Assembly (NCBI RefSeq): GCF_016892625.1
Contig: NZ_JAFEMW010000003.1
Coordinates: forward strand, 1 to 64,000
DNA length: 64,000 bases
Direction of reading: 5' to 3'
From: Brevibacterium sp. RIT 803
GTDB taxonomy: Bacteria; Actinomycetota; Actinomycetes; Actinomycetales; Brevibacteriaceae
The position numbers were made by a program, and so were the translations under genes. Position 1 is the stretch's first letter. Each line of letters opens with the position of its first letter. Positions 9,356-18,228 of the stretch are shown here, in pieces. Under the pieces are notes generated by a model. It saw only the letters and a program-made list of their open reading frames with translations. It was not told where the DNA came from and did not search any database.

Positions 9356-10002
9356 CGATCCGATGCTCCGCTGGCCACCCGGCTGAGCCCGTGCAGAAGT
9401 CCCAGGCCGCCGAATGACACTCCCAGCAAGACGAACTGCGTGAGGACCATTGACGTCGCGATCGAGGAACCAAGCCAGTTCATCGCCCATTCGACGAAGG
9501 CGACGACAAGTCCCGTGCACATCGCATATCCGGCGGCTACGAGGTGCGTCCACCAGGCTCTGTAGCGAGCGAGGTTCCAGGCGATGAGCATTCCGGCCAG
9601 TACGACGCCGCCGTGGAAGGTCCAGATGATGCTCTGGATGTTCATCGCCAGATCGACGCTGCCGACAACACGGTTCACGATGATCGGCAGCAGGTGCGGC
9701 AAGGCGAATGCGTAGATGCTGATGAAGATGGTCAGTCCCATCCCGAACAGCCGCATCGCCATCGGACTGCCCTTCACGATCAGCAGCGCGACGACGCCGA
9801 GGGTGAGTTCGAGGAACGCGACCACGACGGTCACAGTCGGATACAGGGTGAAGAATTCCGGTCGCACTCCATCGATCATCATCGGCATCAACACGAATTT
9901 CGGCAATGAGCCGACGACCAGGGCGGACCAGAACAGGATTCGCGCCGTCCACCCTGGACCGACTGCCCGTTCGTATCCTCCCGAGGAAGCCTGCTGACTC
10001 AT
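9295..10002 (-). CDS. Polytopic membrane protein of unknown function
   Basis: A 235-residue protein with about six hydrophobic segments (for example LFWSALVVGSLPKFVLMPMM, VVVAFLELTLGVVALLIV and FVLLGVSFGGLGLLHGL), short loops and a basic C-terminus. No motif of a known transporter or enzyme was recognised. The start at 10002 lies six bases behind TACAGT (10009-10014), the leaderless pattern seen elsewhere. Its last 61 bases overlap, tail to tail, the end of the IclR gene, so the final 20 residues are encoded opposite IclR codons. Upstream in-frame codons to 10155 are not protein-like. Confidence 0.7.
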   Translation of the reverse strand: MSQQASSGGYERAVGPGWTARILFWSALVVGSLPKFVLMPMMIDGVRPEFFTLYPTVTVVVAFLELTLGVVALLIVKGSPMAMRLFGMGLTIFISIYAFALPHLLPIIVNRVVGSVDLAMNIQSIIWTFHGGVVLAGMLIAWNLARYRAWWTHLVAAGYAMCTGLVVAFVEWAMNWLGSSIATSMVLTQFVLLGVSFGGLGLLHGLSRVASGASDRYAAASARSIAEAVTSRRVP

Positions 10003-10008
10003 GTCATC

Positions 10009-10014
10009 ACTGTA
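10009..10014 (-). promoter_or_regulatory. -10 box, leaderless promoter of the 10002 gene
   Basis: Minus-strand TACAGT followed by six bases and the ATG at 10002. Confidence 0.45.
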
Positions 10015-10170
10015 GGTCTGCAAGGGCGAGGACCGCATTCTTTTCAGCAGGCGAAAGCCGAAAGCACGTGACCCAACATGACAGCCCCCTCGCATGCGGG
10101 ACCGCTTATGTGATTGCCTGAGAGGGAACGCTGCGGCTGAACTGCCGCCGAACAACCAGAGGAGTCACAC

Positions 10171-11400
10171 ATGGTCACGATCCGCACCTCGCACGCAGGA
10201 TCCTTACCCCGCACCCCCGAACTCATCGAAGCCAACAAGGTCAAGCAGGCTCAGAACCACGCTCGCCTCGCCGGTGAAACCGTCTCCGACGCTCAGACGC
10301 AGGAATTCGATGAACTCCTCGCCGCCAGCGTGGCCGACCTCGTCAAGCGCCAGAAGGATCTCGGCATCTCGAACCCCAACGACGGGGAGTACGGCCATTC
10401 GATGGCCGCGGACTTCGACTACGGCGCCTGGTGGCACTACTCCTTCGCCCGCACCGGCGGACTCGAACTCGACAATGTCGACAAGTGGGATGCGCCAGCC
10501 GTGCGCTCAGAACCAGGCAAAACGGTGCTGACCAGCTTCGGCGACCGCCGCGATCGCAATCTCTTCCCCGGTGTCTACGGCGATGCCAACGCTGGCACCG
10601 ACACCGGCGATCAGCCGCAGTTCCCCAAGGCCACCAGCGCCATCCGCTACGTGGGCCAAGACCAGGTCGCCAGCGACATCGCCAACCTCAAGGCCGGTCT
10701 CGGCGCCGCCGGGTACGGTGAACGCGACGGCTACATCAACGCCCTGTCCCCCGGCTCGGCGTCTCGCATCGCCAATGAGTACTACACGACCGATGAGGAG
10801 TTCATCTGGGCGTGGGCCGATGTGCTGCGTGAGGAATACCTCGCCATCACCGAGGCAGGTCTGACCGTTCAGATCGACGATCCTTCCCTGGCCGAGAACT
10901 TCGACCAGATCAACCCGGAACCGTCCTTCGCCGATTACCGGTCCTTCATCCAGGTCCGCATCGATGCACTCAACCATGCACTGCGCGGCATCGATCCGGC
11001 TCAGGTGCGCGTCCACACCTGCTGGGGTTCCTGGCACGGTCCCCACGTGACGGACCTGCCGTTCAAGGAGATCGTCGACCAGGTGCTCACGCTCAATGCC
11101 GCTGGCATCACCTTCGAGGCTGCCAACGTCCGCCACGAACACGAATGGCGGATCTGGGAGGACACGAAGCTGCCCGAGGGCAAGTACATCATCCCGGGCA
11201 TCGTCTCCCACTCCACGAATGTCGTCGAGCACCCCGAACTCGTCGCCGATCGCATCGAACGCTTCGCGAAGCTCGTCGGCCCCGACAATGTCATGGCCTC
11301 GACGGACTGCGGCCTGGGCGGACGCGTCCATCCCGAGATCGCCATTGCGAAGCTGCAGTCGCTGACCGCCGGAGCCGAGATCGCCGGAAAGCGTCTCTGA
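10171..11400 (+). CDS. MetE C-terminal-domain-like methyltransferase
   Basis: A 409-residue protein equivalent to the catalytic half of cobalamin-independent methionine synthase (MetE/UROD fold). It starts with the family motif SHAGSLPRTPEL, contains NDGEYG and shows the expected zinc-thiol ligand region HTCWGSWHGPH (near residue 280), then FEAANVRHEHE and STDCGLGGRVHPE (near 377). Full MetE is about 750 residues; this single-domain form belongs to a widespread group, partly uncharacterised, that includes core MetE enzymes and epoxyalkane:coenzyme M transferases. The zinc ligands suggest it transfers a methyl or alkyl group to or from a thiol. AGAGGAG at about 10158-10164 is a strong binding site. 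It stands alone between minus-strand genes. Confidence 0.85.
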   Translation: MVTIRTSHAGSLPRTPELIEANKVKQAQNHARLAGETVSDAQTQEFDELLAASVADLVKRQKDLGISNPNDGEYGHSMAADFDYGAWWHYSFARTGGLELDNVDKWDAPAVRSEPGKTVLTSFGDRRDRNLFPGVYGDANAGTDTGDQPQFPKATSAIRYVGQDQVASDIANLKAGLGAAGYGERDGYINALSPGSASRIANEYYTTDEEFIWAWADVLREEYLAITEAGLTVQIDDPSLAENFDQINPEPSFADYRSFIQVRIDALNHALRGIDPAQVRVHTCWGSWHGPHVTDLPFKEIVDQVLTLNAAGITFEAANVRHEHEWRIWEDTKLPEGKYIIPGIVSHSTNVVEHPELVADRIERFAKLVGPDNVMASTDCGLGGRVHPEIAIAKLQSLTAGAEIAGKRL

Positions 11401-11451
11401 ACTCAGGCTCCTCTGGGGCCCACGAACCTCACCTGAAACCCTTCGCCCACT

Positions 11452-12852
11452 TCACGCTCCGCTGCCGAGTTCCTCCTCGAGGCAGTCGGACAGCGTGGGG
11501 TGGGCGAACTGGTATCCGGTCTCTTCCAGCTTCTCCGGACGCACCTTCTGGTCAGCCAGGGCGAGCTCCTTGGCTCCGTCGGCCCCGAGCACCAGCTCGG
11601 TGACGAAACCGGGCGTGGGAATGCGGGCCGGGCGGTGCAGATGGGCGGCGAGCGCCTCGGCGAACTCCCGCTGCGAGATCATGTCCGGGGCCACCGCATT
11701 GACGGGTCCGCGGACGTAGTCGGTGAGCACCGCATGGACATAGGCTCTGGCCAGATCGTCGAGAGAGACCCAGGCCAGCCCCTGTTCACCGCTGCCCAAT
11801 CGCCCTCCGGCACCGGCCAGGTACAGAGGCGTCTGGAGTCTGAGGAATCCGCTCAGTGAAGTCAGCGCAATGCCAGATCGGATCGAGACCCGGCGGATGC
11901 CCAGCTCTTCGACACGGGCGGCTGCGGCTTCCCATTCCTGGCACACCTCGGCGAGGAATCCGTCCCCGACCGGGGCGGTCTCGTCCACCGGCTCTTCAGC
12001 GTGGGATCCGTAGATCCCGACGGCGGAGGCGCAGACGAAGACTTCGGGTCGTTTCGCCTCGGGCAGGGTGCGCATCGTCTCCGCCAGCAGGGTCGTCGAG
12101 TCGATGCGTGAGGAGCGGATCTCCTCTTTCGCCTTCTTCGTGAACCGGGTGGCGATGGTGCGCCCACCGAGGTGGACGACCGCATCCGCCCAGGCCAGGT
12201 CGCGCGGGTTGATGATTCCCAATTCGGGATTCCAATGAGATTCGTATTCGACCTTCGGAGTGCGACGCACGAGCAGACGCACGAAATGTCCTGCAGTGGA
12301 GAAGAGTGCCGCGACCTGCCGGCCGACGAGTCCGCTGCCGCCGGCGATGAGGATGCGTTTGCCCTTCTTGCGCGTCAGCAGTGGTGCGTTCATGCGTTCG
12401 AGGAATTCGATGTCCATGAGCATGCGCTGCTGCCTGGCCTCGAAAGTCGCTTCCAGGTTGTGGATGAGGCTGCGGTCGATCGAGTCGAAGCCCGCCGGTG
12501 CCATCGAGAACTCAATATGGTCGTCGATCTTGGTTCCTCCAGCAACCGAGGAGAATTCGTGGGTGTGCTTCCACTGGCTCAGTGGGCCCTTTTTGAGCTC
12601 ATCGACGAACGAGAACCGGGAGGGGCCCTCGGAATGCACCGAACTGAATGGCCGTCGGACGAGGCCGTAGCTGCCGGGCATGCTGGTCTTGACCTGAGCC
12701 ACCGACCCCGGCGCGAGCGGAGGATAGCTCTCCTCGACGATCTCTTGGGCCCAGTGCGGGGACAGTCTGGTCAGCGCTCCGGGCTGTGCGTGCCACAGAT
12801 AGGCTGTCTCGGCGGCGAGCGGGACTTCAGATGTCCACTCGAAATTGGTCAT
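11452..12852 (-). CDS. SRPBCC-TIGR01777 epimerase fusion protein
   Basis: A 466-residue two-domain protein. Residues 1-155 form a START/SRPBCC-like ligand-binding domain (MTNFEWTSEVPLAAE, KKGPLSQWKHTHEF), followed by a TIGR01777 extended SDR with ILIAGGSGLVGRQVAALF (about 167-184), VHLGGRTIATRFTKKAK, the ASAVGIYGS block and a C-terminal DUF1731 end (VRPEKLEETGYQFAHPTL). This fusion is common in actinobacteria; the substrate is unknown, but a hydrophobic ligand is plausible. The start at 12852 has AGGAGGGATGCC just upstream, in preference to an earlier frame opening at 12915. It is the longer paralogue of the 381-1400 protein. Confidence 0.85.
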   Translation of the reverse strand: MTNFEWTSEVPLAAETAYLWHAQPGALTRLSPHWAQEIVEESYPPLAPGSVAQVKTSMPGSYGLVRRPFSSVHSEGPSRFSFVDELKKGPLSQWKHTHEFSSVAGGTKIDDHIEFSMAPAGFDSIDRSLIHNLEATFEARQQRMLMDIEFLERMNAPLLTRKKGKRILIAGGSGLVGRQVAALFSTAGHFVRLLVRRTPKVEYESHWNPELGIINPRDLAWADAVVHLGGRTIATRFTKKAKEEIRSSRIDSTTLLAETMRTLPEAKRPEVFVCASAVGIYGSHAEEPVDETAPVGDGFLAEVCQEWEAAAARVEELGIRRVSIRSGIALTSLSGFLRLQTPLYLAGAGGRLGSGEQGLAWVSLDDLARAYVHAVLTDYVRGPVNAVAPDMISQREFAEALAAHLHRPARIPTPGFVTELVLGADGAKELALADQKVRPEKLEETGYQFAHPTLSDCLEEELGSGA

Positions 12853-12986
12853 GGCATCCCTCCTACTCCAGATGATGCCACCGGAGTCTGAGAGTGTGAC
12901 CTGCAACTCGCCCAATCCTGAGTGAATTATTCCTGCCTAGGTGGGGAGTCGGCACGAGCTGGGCCTCATCGAGCGCACGCCCCACC

Positions 12987-13039
12987 GTCGAGAGCCGACC
13001 GCAGGGACTCACCTTTCGATGTTGCGGTCGGCTGTCGAC
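12987..13039 (-). terminator. Hairpin downstream of betC
   Basis: A 17-bp inverted repeat with one mismatch (12987-13003 with 13023-13039; arm core AGCCGACCGCA) starts 37 bases beyond the betC stop codon on the minus strand. It separates betC from the next minus-strand gene. Confidence 0.65.
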
Positions 13040-13076
13040 GATTCAGTGACGAGCGCGCGTGCGCTGGCGCCGTGCC

Positions 13077-14606
13077 TCAGGCGGTGGTGTCGGGGATCTT
13101 TCCGAACCTGAACGCGGTCCAGAAGTCTCCGCGGACGTAGCCGTTCTCAGGTTCCGGATCGTAGTCCCAGTGCCGGACCGTGCCGATCTTGAGCGCATCG
13201 GCGACGAGCTGGCGGCTCGACTGACTGCCCAGCACATGCTCCTCAAGATGCTCGAGGTCGTAGCGCGAGTCGAGCTCGGCTCGCATCGTGGCCACGAGCT
13301 CCGCACATCCGGCGTCGCTGGCGCGATTGACCAGCTCGTCCGGATCCGTTTCGAGGTCGAAGAGCAGCTCCGGATCTCCCGGGCAGATCGTCAGCTTGTA
13401 CTGTCCGCGGATGAGCGTCACCTGCGGTCGGTATGTGCCCTCGGCGAAGTACTCGATGATGACGTCACGATCGGCTGGTTCCATCTCTCCTGCGGCTTCC
13501 CGCCGAGCGGACTCGAACAAAGAGACTCCTGTCGCATCGGGGTCCGAGGTTCCTGCCAGCTCCAACAGAGTCGGCATCAGGTCGACGAGGCTGACGGGGT
13601 TGGCATACCGACCCGGTGTGACCGCCTCGGCGGGGCCGTTGATGATGATCGGGACACGGGAGGACTGCTCGTACGGAGACATCTTGTACCACAGGCCCTT
13701 CTCCCCCAGCATATCTCCATGGTCGCTGGTGACGATGATTACTGTGTTGTCCTCCAGGTCGAGCTCGCGCAGACGCTGGCGGATCTTGCCGATGTGATCG
13801 TCGATGTAGCTCACCGAGGCATAGTAGGCACGGCGAGCCCGACGGATGTCCTCGGTTCCCGGTTCCTGCTGATCCAGCCCGCTCATCGTGCGCAGCCGGT
13901 GGCTGTGCGGGTCCTCGGCGATATCGGGGACCTCAGGGTGGGCTGGGTCCGGGATGTCCACCTCGGCGAACCTGTCCCAGTTCTCCCGCGGCGGCTCGTA
14001 CGGGTCGTGCGGGTGGATGAACGAGGTGACCATGAGGAACGGCTGGTCCTCACCTGCGGCCTGGTTGGCGCGCACTCGTCCGTTGAGGTGACGCAGGGTC
14101 CGAAAGATCACCTCGTCGTCGAAGTCCTGCTGGACGTTCGCCTTCGCAGCACCGGCGGTGAACACCGGATCGGCCTCGTGATACCACTGGAGCTTCTGGT
14201 CGAGAGGACGCTGCCAGTCGGGAACCATGTCGAGGTCGGCCGGGTAGACGTCGGTGGTCAGGCGCTCTTCGAAACCGTGGTGCTGATCGGGGCCGATGAA
14301 GTGCATCCGACCGATGAGCGCGGTGTGGTATCCGAGCTTGCGCAGGCGGTGGGCGAACGTCGGCACCGAGGCGGCGAAGTCATCGCCGTTGTCGAGGCAG
14401 TCGATGTCGGAGGGCATCCGCCCGGTCATCATCGACGCCCGCGAGGGTGAGCACAGCGGGGTGTTGCAGTAGGCGCGATCGAAGACCGCTCCATCCTCGG
14501 CCAGGGAGTCCATGTTCGGGGTGAGTGCGGCGGTGTCTCCGTAGGCGCCCAGTGCCTGTGCGGCCATCTGGTCGGCCTGGATCACTACGATGTTCGGCGG
14601 TTGCAT
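13077..14606 (-). CDS. betC: Choline-sulfatase-like type I sulfatase
   Basis: A 509-residue type I sulfatase that hydrolyses a sulfate ester. The N-terminus IVVIQADQMAAQALGAYG (metal ligands Asp12, Gln13) and CSPSRASMMTGR with Cys52, the residue converted to formylglycine, are both present, as are GYHTALIGRMHF, VTSDHGDMLGEKGLWYK and the C-terminal FELET-like LLFDLETDPDEL. Length and the LWYKMSPYEQSSRVPIIING region fit choline sulfatases, giving choline and sulfate. A formylglycine-generating enzyme is encoded divergently next door and a BCCT carrier just beyond, which supports the choline-O-sulfate reading. A GTG five codons upstream is an alternative start. Substrate is inferred, not proven. 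Confidence 0.85.
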   Translation of the reverse strand: MQPPNIVVIQADQMAAQALGAYGDTAALTPNMDSLAEDGAVFDRAYCNTPLCSPSRASMMTGRMPSDIDCLDNGDDFAASVPTFAHRLRKLGYHTALIGRMHFIGPDQHHGFEERLTTDVYPADLDMVPDWQRPLDQKLQWYHEADPVFTAGAAKANVQQDFDDEVIFRTLRHLNGRVRANQAAGEDQPFLMVTSFIHPHDPYEPPRENWDRFAEVDIPDPAHPEVPDIAEDPHSHRLRTMSGLDQQEPGTEDIRRARRAYYASVSYIDDHIGKIRQRLRELDLEDNTVIIVTSDHGDMLGEKGLWYKMSPYEQSSRVPIIINGPAEAVTPGRYANPVSLVDLMPTLLELAGTSDPDATGVSLFESARREAAGEMEPADRDVIIEYFAEGTYRPQVTLIRGQYKLTICPGDPELLFDLETDPDELVNRASDAGCAELVATMRAELDSRYDLEHLEEHVLGSQSSRQLVADALKIGTVRHWDYDPEPENGYVRGDFWTAFRFGKIPDTTA

Positions 14607-14891
14607 ATGCTTGGTCACGTCCTTTCTCAAAAACGTATGGTCTGCTTGTGAAAGCATGATCTGCGAAGTCAGCTGCGTTGAAGACCTGCGCAGGTGTGTC
14701 AGATGGAACAGATTCTTGCGAAACCGGTTCCTAGATGTGGATTGAAGGTGGCGACATTGGCCTCATGCTGTGGCCCAGCACGGAACTCGCCCGTCGGAGC
14801 GAGCCAGGGTAGTCCTGGGTCCGCCGAGGTGGGTGTTGAGGAAGAAGAATCCCCCGCCGAGGTGCGAACGTCGAGCCGGGAATCGGCCACC
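14607..14891. promoter_or_regulatory. betC-FGE divergent promoter region
   Basis: 285 bases separate the two divergent starts. AAAGGAC upstream of betC is the likely binding site. Two CGCCGAGG octamers (around 14821 and 14858) fall here. No clear palindrome was picked out, and the frame upstream of 14892 (open from 14694) is not similar to the FGE family. Confidence 0.3.
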
Positions 14892-15794
14892 ATGTCCACT
14901 CCCGATCGGCAGCTGGCGACCGAGCTCGCGGCTCTGGCTCCGCAGGATCTGGCGATGATCGGCCTCAGCGGCGGCACATTCCTGATGGGCAGCGAGGACC
15001 CGCTGGCCTATCCCGAGGACGGTGAAGGCCCGGTCCGCGAAGTCGGTGTCGAGGGTTTCGCCATCGGTGCGACGACCGTCACGGTCGCAGAATTCGCCGC
15101 GTTCGTTGCAGCCACGGGTCATCGCACTGATGCCGAAACTCATGGTGACTCCTTAGTCTTCACCGGCCTGGTGGCCGAAGGTCTGGCCGAGATCTCTCCC
15201 TCTGTGCAGGCTACCCCCTGGTGGCGTCAGGTCACAGGGGCGACCTGGCTCCACCCCGGCGGGCCCGGGCCGACTGGTGTGGCAGGTGTGGCTGGCGTTC
15301 CGGGTTCGAGTCTCGACGCTTCGAGTCTCGAACAGTGGGCCAGGCATCCGGTCACACATGTCTCCCACACCGACGCCGAGGCGTATGCGCAGTGGGTGGG
15401 TGCCCGGCTGCCGACCGAAGTCGAGTGGGAGTTCGCCTCCCGCGGCGGCCTTGAACGGCAGCCCTACCCCTGGGGTTCGGTGCGCGAACCCGACGGCGTG
15501 GCCCGCATGAACACCTTCGCCGGGGTCTTCCCCAGCGGACCGACGGCGCCGGTGGGCACCGTTCCCGCCGACGCGTTTCCTCCCAACGGCTTCGGTCTGC
15601 ACAACACGACCGGGAACGTATGGGAGTGGACGAGCAGTCACTTCAGTGCGCACGACCAGCGACCGGTGCTGCGTGGCGGGTCCTATATGTGCCATGACTC
15701 GTATTGCCGCAGGTACCGGACCTCGGCACGTTCGGCCGCGACTCCGGACACCTCACTCGGTCACACGGGATTCCGCCTCGCCCTCGACCTCTGA
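14892..15794 (+). CDS. Formylglycine-generating (sulfatase-modifying) enzyme
   Basis: A 300-residue FGE/SUMF1 protein. It oxidises the active-site Cys of type I sulfatases within a CxPxR motif to formylglycine, in a copper-dependent reaction. The N-terminal block GGTFLMGSE, RLPTEVEWEFASRGG, GNVWEWTSS and the catalytic RGGSYMCHDSYCRRYR with Cys267 and Cys272 are all intact. Residues about 125-150 hold a Gly/Val-rich insert (TGVAGVAGVPGSS, then SSLDASSLEQWA) not usual in the family, partly from a 15-base direct duplication. The start is chosen by homology; no good binding site is visible. It faces betC, whose CSPSR motif is the obvious target, and overlaps the BCCT gene tail to tail by 42 bases. 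Confidence 0.9.
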   Translation: MSTPDRQLATELAALAPQDLAMIGLSGGTFLMGSEDPLAYPEDGEGPVREVGVEGFAIGATTVTVAEFAAFVAATGHRTDAETHGDSLVFTGLVAEGLAEISPSVQATPWWRQVTGATWLHPGGPGPTGVAGVAGVPGSSLDASSLEQWARHPVTHVSHTDAEAYAQWVGARLPTEVEWEFASRGGLERQPYPWGSVREPDGVARMNTFAGVFPSGPTAPVGTVPADAFPPNGFGLHNTTGNVWEWTSSHFSAHDQRPVLRGGSYMCHDSYCRRYRTSARSAATPDTSLGHTGFRLALDL

Positions 15795-17927
15795 ACTCGC
15801 CGAGGTGGTGTCGGAGTCGTCGCTCTCATCCTCCTCGGGAGTCCAGCCGTCGGCCCATTCGCCGGTTTCGTAGTCGAAGCCGACCGGCTCACCGTATTCA
15901 TCGGTGCGCTGGTACCAATCGGTGTAGTCCCCATGCTCGGAGTCGATGCCGCCGTTGGCGCCGTCGCCCGGTTCGGTCTGCACGACTTGGAACGCGAAGT
16001 CGTCACCGAATCGGTCGGCACCTTCGACCACGGCATTGTCCACAGCGTTCTGCGCGTACTGTCGCCGCAGTGCCAGCGGGTCGGTGCGCAGTTCTTTGAA
16101 CCAGGCGATGATGATGAACAGCATGATGACGGCGAACGGCACAGCGGTGACGATGACGAGCTGCTGCAGACCTTCCAGGGCGCTGGCGTTGCCCAGAAGG
16201 AGCATGACGACCGCGATCCCGGACATCACGAGCCCCCAGAACACGACGACCCACTTCTTGGGTTCCTGATCGCCTCGGCTGGTGAGCATTCCCATGACCA
16301 CTGAGGCCGAGTCTGCTGAGGTGATGAAGAAGATCGCAAGGACGACGATGGCGACCGCCGGCAGCCATTCGACGTAGGGCAGGTTGCCGATGAGAGTGAA
16401 GAACACCTCGGGGGCTTCCATGCTGTCGGTGAACCCGGATGCCCCTGACCGGTACATCCAGATCGATGTTCCGCCCATGATGCCGTAGGCGACGAAGAGC
16501 AGGGTCGAGGGAATGAAGATCGTGCCGAGGATGAACTGGCGGATGCTGCGTCCTCGTGAGATGCGGGCGATGAACGTGCCGACGAACGGGGACCAGGAGA
16601 TCCACCAGGCCCAGTAGTAGACGGTCCATACGGACTGGAATTCCTGGGTTTCGCCGCCCCAGGACAGGGAGCGTCCCATCATGTCGAAGAGCGAACCGAA
16701 GTATTCCATCATCGCCGAGGGCAGCAGGTTGAGCAGGAACAGCGTCGGGCCCAGGAACAGCACGAGCGCCACGATGCCGACGGTGAGGATGATGTTGATG
16801 CTCGACAGGTAGCGGATGCCCTTCGAGACACCGGAGACCGCGGAGATGATGAAGCCGACGGTGAGGACGCAGATGATGACGACGAGCATGTTGTTCGTCA
16901 TCGGTCCTACCCCGCTGACGATGCTCACGCCCGTACCGATCTGCATTGCTGCGATGCCCAAGGCAGCAGCAGTTCCGAACAAGGTCGCGACGATCGCGAA
17001 GATGTCGACAAGCTTGCCGGCGAAGCCCTCGGTTTGGCGTTTGCCGAACAGGGACTGGAAGATCGAAGACAGCAGAAGTGAGCGTCCGCGCCGGTAGGCG
17101 GCATAGGCGATAGCGCCACCGACGAGGGCGTACATCGCCCAGGCGTGGAATCCCCAGTGGAAGTAGGTCTGGGCCATCGCCCCGTGCAGGGCCTCCGTGG
17201 TTTCGGGGTCGTTGGTCAGCGGCGGTGGGCTGATGAAATAGGTCAGCGGTTCGGACGGGCCGAAGAACAGCACCCCGATGCCGATGCCCGCGGCAAAGAG
17301 CATCGCCACCCAGGAGAAGGTGCTGAACTCGGCTTTCTCATCGTCCTTGCCCAGCGGAATCTTGCCGTAGGACGAGAACGCGAGGATGAGGAGGGCGACG
17401 AGCACCACAATGGCGACGACGTTGAAGAACCAGCCGACGTTCAGAGTCGCCCAGTCGTAGGCGGCCTGAGCCACCGAGGCGACGCTTGAGGGACTCGTGA
17501 TGCCCCAGATCACGAAAGCAACGGTGAGTGTGCCGGCGACGACGAAGATGATCTTGTCGAGGGAGTAGTGGCGACGCTGTTCGTCGATCGCGATTCCCGG
17601 GACCAGGATCGGGTGGGTGTTGTGCGGATACTGGGTGTTGTTCTCCGGCTCATTCTCGGCAGGATGCCTGGGGCGGCTGTAGTCCAGTTTGCCCAAGCCC
17701 TTCCCCGTCTCGCGGCTCATTCGTCGGGCATCGGCCTTGAGCTTTTCGCGTGAGGCTCTGCGTTCGGGGCGCAGGGAGCCGGAACCGTCAGAGCCGAGGG
17801 TCGGCGCGGTGGTCGCCGAGGTGTCGGCATCGCTTGCCGAAGCACCGGTTCCCGTGGTGTCGGTTCCCGCAGTATCAGCGGCGGTTCCTGTGGGTCTTGA
17901 TGTGTCTGGTGTGGAGTCATCGGACAT
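15753..17927 (-). CDS. BCCT-family transporter (choline/betaine type)
   Basis: A 724-residue BetP/BetT-type secondary transporter with 12 expected membrane helices. The glycine stretch AAGIGIGVLFFGPSEPL of helix 3 and the signature WTVYYWAWWISWSPFVGTF near residue 440 are clear. About 135 hydrophilic N-terminal residues (Thr/Ala/Asp-rich, then basic) and a 110-residue acidic C-terminal tail extend the core, as in osmotically regulated members. The IGIG rather than MGIG variant and the sulfatase neighbours suggest choline, betaine or choline-O-sulfate as substrate; the choice is inference. ATG at 17927 is preferred over a TTG at 17948 because AAAGGG precedes it at proper distance. The stop lies inside the convergent FGE gene. 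Confidence 0.9.
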   Translation of the reverse strand: MSDDSTPDTSRPTGTAADTAGTDTTGTGASASDADTSATTAPTLGSDGSGSLRPERRASREKLKADARRMSRETGKGLGKLDYSRPRHPAENEPENNTQYPHNTHPILVPGIAIDEQRRHYSLDKIIFVVAGTLTVAFVIWGITSPSSVASVAQAAYDWATLNVGWFFNVVAIVVLVALLILAFSSYGKIPLGKDDEKAEFSTFSWVAMLFAAGIGIGVLFFGPSEPLTYFISPPPLTNDPETTEALHGAMAQTYFHWGFHAWAMYALVGGAIAYAAYRRGRSLLLSSIFQSLFGKRQTEGFAGKLVDIFAIVATLFGTAAALGIAAMQIGTGVSIVSGVGPMTNNMLVVIICVLTVGFIISAVSGVSKGIRYLSSINIILTVGIVALVLFLGPTLFLLNLLPSAMMEYFGSLFDMMGRSLSWGGETQEFQSVWTVYYWAWWISWSPFVGTFIARISRGRSIRQFILGTIFIPSTLLFVAYGIMGGTSIWMYRSGASGFTDSMEAPEVFFTLIGNLPYVEWLPAVAIVVLAIFFITSADSASVVMGMLTSRGDQEPKKWVVVFWGLVMSGIAVVMLLLGNASALEGLQQLVIVTAVPFAVIMLFIIIAWFKELRTDPLALRRQYAQNAVDNAVVEGADRFGDDFAFQVVQTEPGDGANGGIDSEHGDYTDWYQRTDEYGEPVGFDYETGEWADGWTPEEDESDDSDTTSASSEVEGEAESRVTE

Positions 17928-18228
17928 GCAGCGATGGCCCTTTCTCAATCGTCGAGGAAACTGATGATCGAAAGTTGCCAGAGTGGTCTACGGCTCTGAA
18001 CCGCACCACCCGATTGCTGCGCCTTCCCAGGAATCATTGGCGAAACCGGCAGTGGGATGGGGTGCTGTGCGCGTGGCAGAAAGGGTCCGGGCACAGAGGT
18101 CTGCCCCGAAAATACCTGTCTGTGCCATAGCTTCGGACCTTAACAGCTTCCTGAGAGCTTCTCAAAGGAATCCTGTCACATTGCTGCGGCGCCCCACGCA
18201 ATCGCACGAAGGTTCGTACTGCCCCGGG
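17928..18228. promoter_or_regulatory. BCCT upstream region
   Basis: About 300 bases between the BCCT start and the TetR stop, both on the minus strand. An inverted repeat GGCACAGA/TCTGTGCC (18090-18097 with 18119-18126) encloses 21 bases and could be a regulator site or a terminator for tetR. Nothing else was recognised. Confidence 0.35.

Noticed and set aside
10081..10170. Minus-strand CTCTCAGGCA before the 10002 gene, like the tail of a glycine riboswitch
   Set aside because: The paired AGAG-type 5' half and the second conserved block are absent, and the same bases lie in the plus-strand leader of the MetE-like gene. A SAM or cobalamin riboswitch core is also not visible.
13059..14450. 463-codon open frame opposite betC
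   Set aside because: Shadow of a GC-rich gene; the translation is Val/Asp/His-rich without family motifs, whereas betC has all sulfatase motifs.
15296..15335. GGTTCGAGTCTCGA-like stretch recalling a tRNA T-arm
   Set aside because: It lies inside the conserved FGE reading frame, no acceptor, D or anticodon arm can be folded around it, and a short direct duplication explains it.
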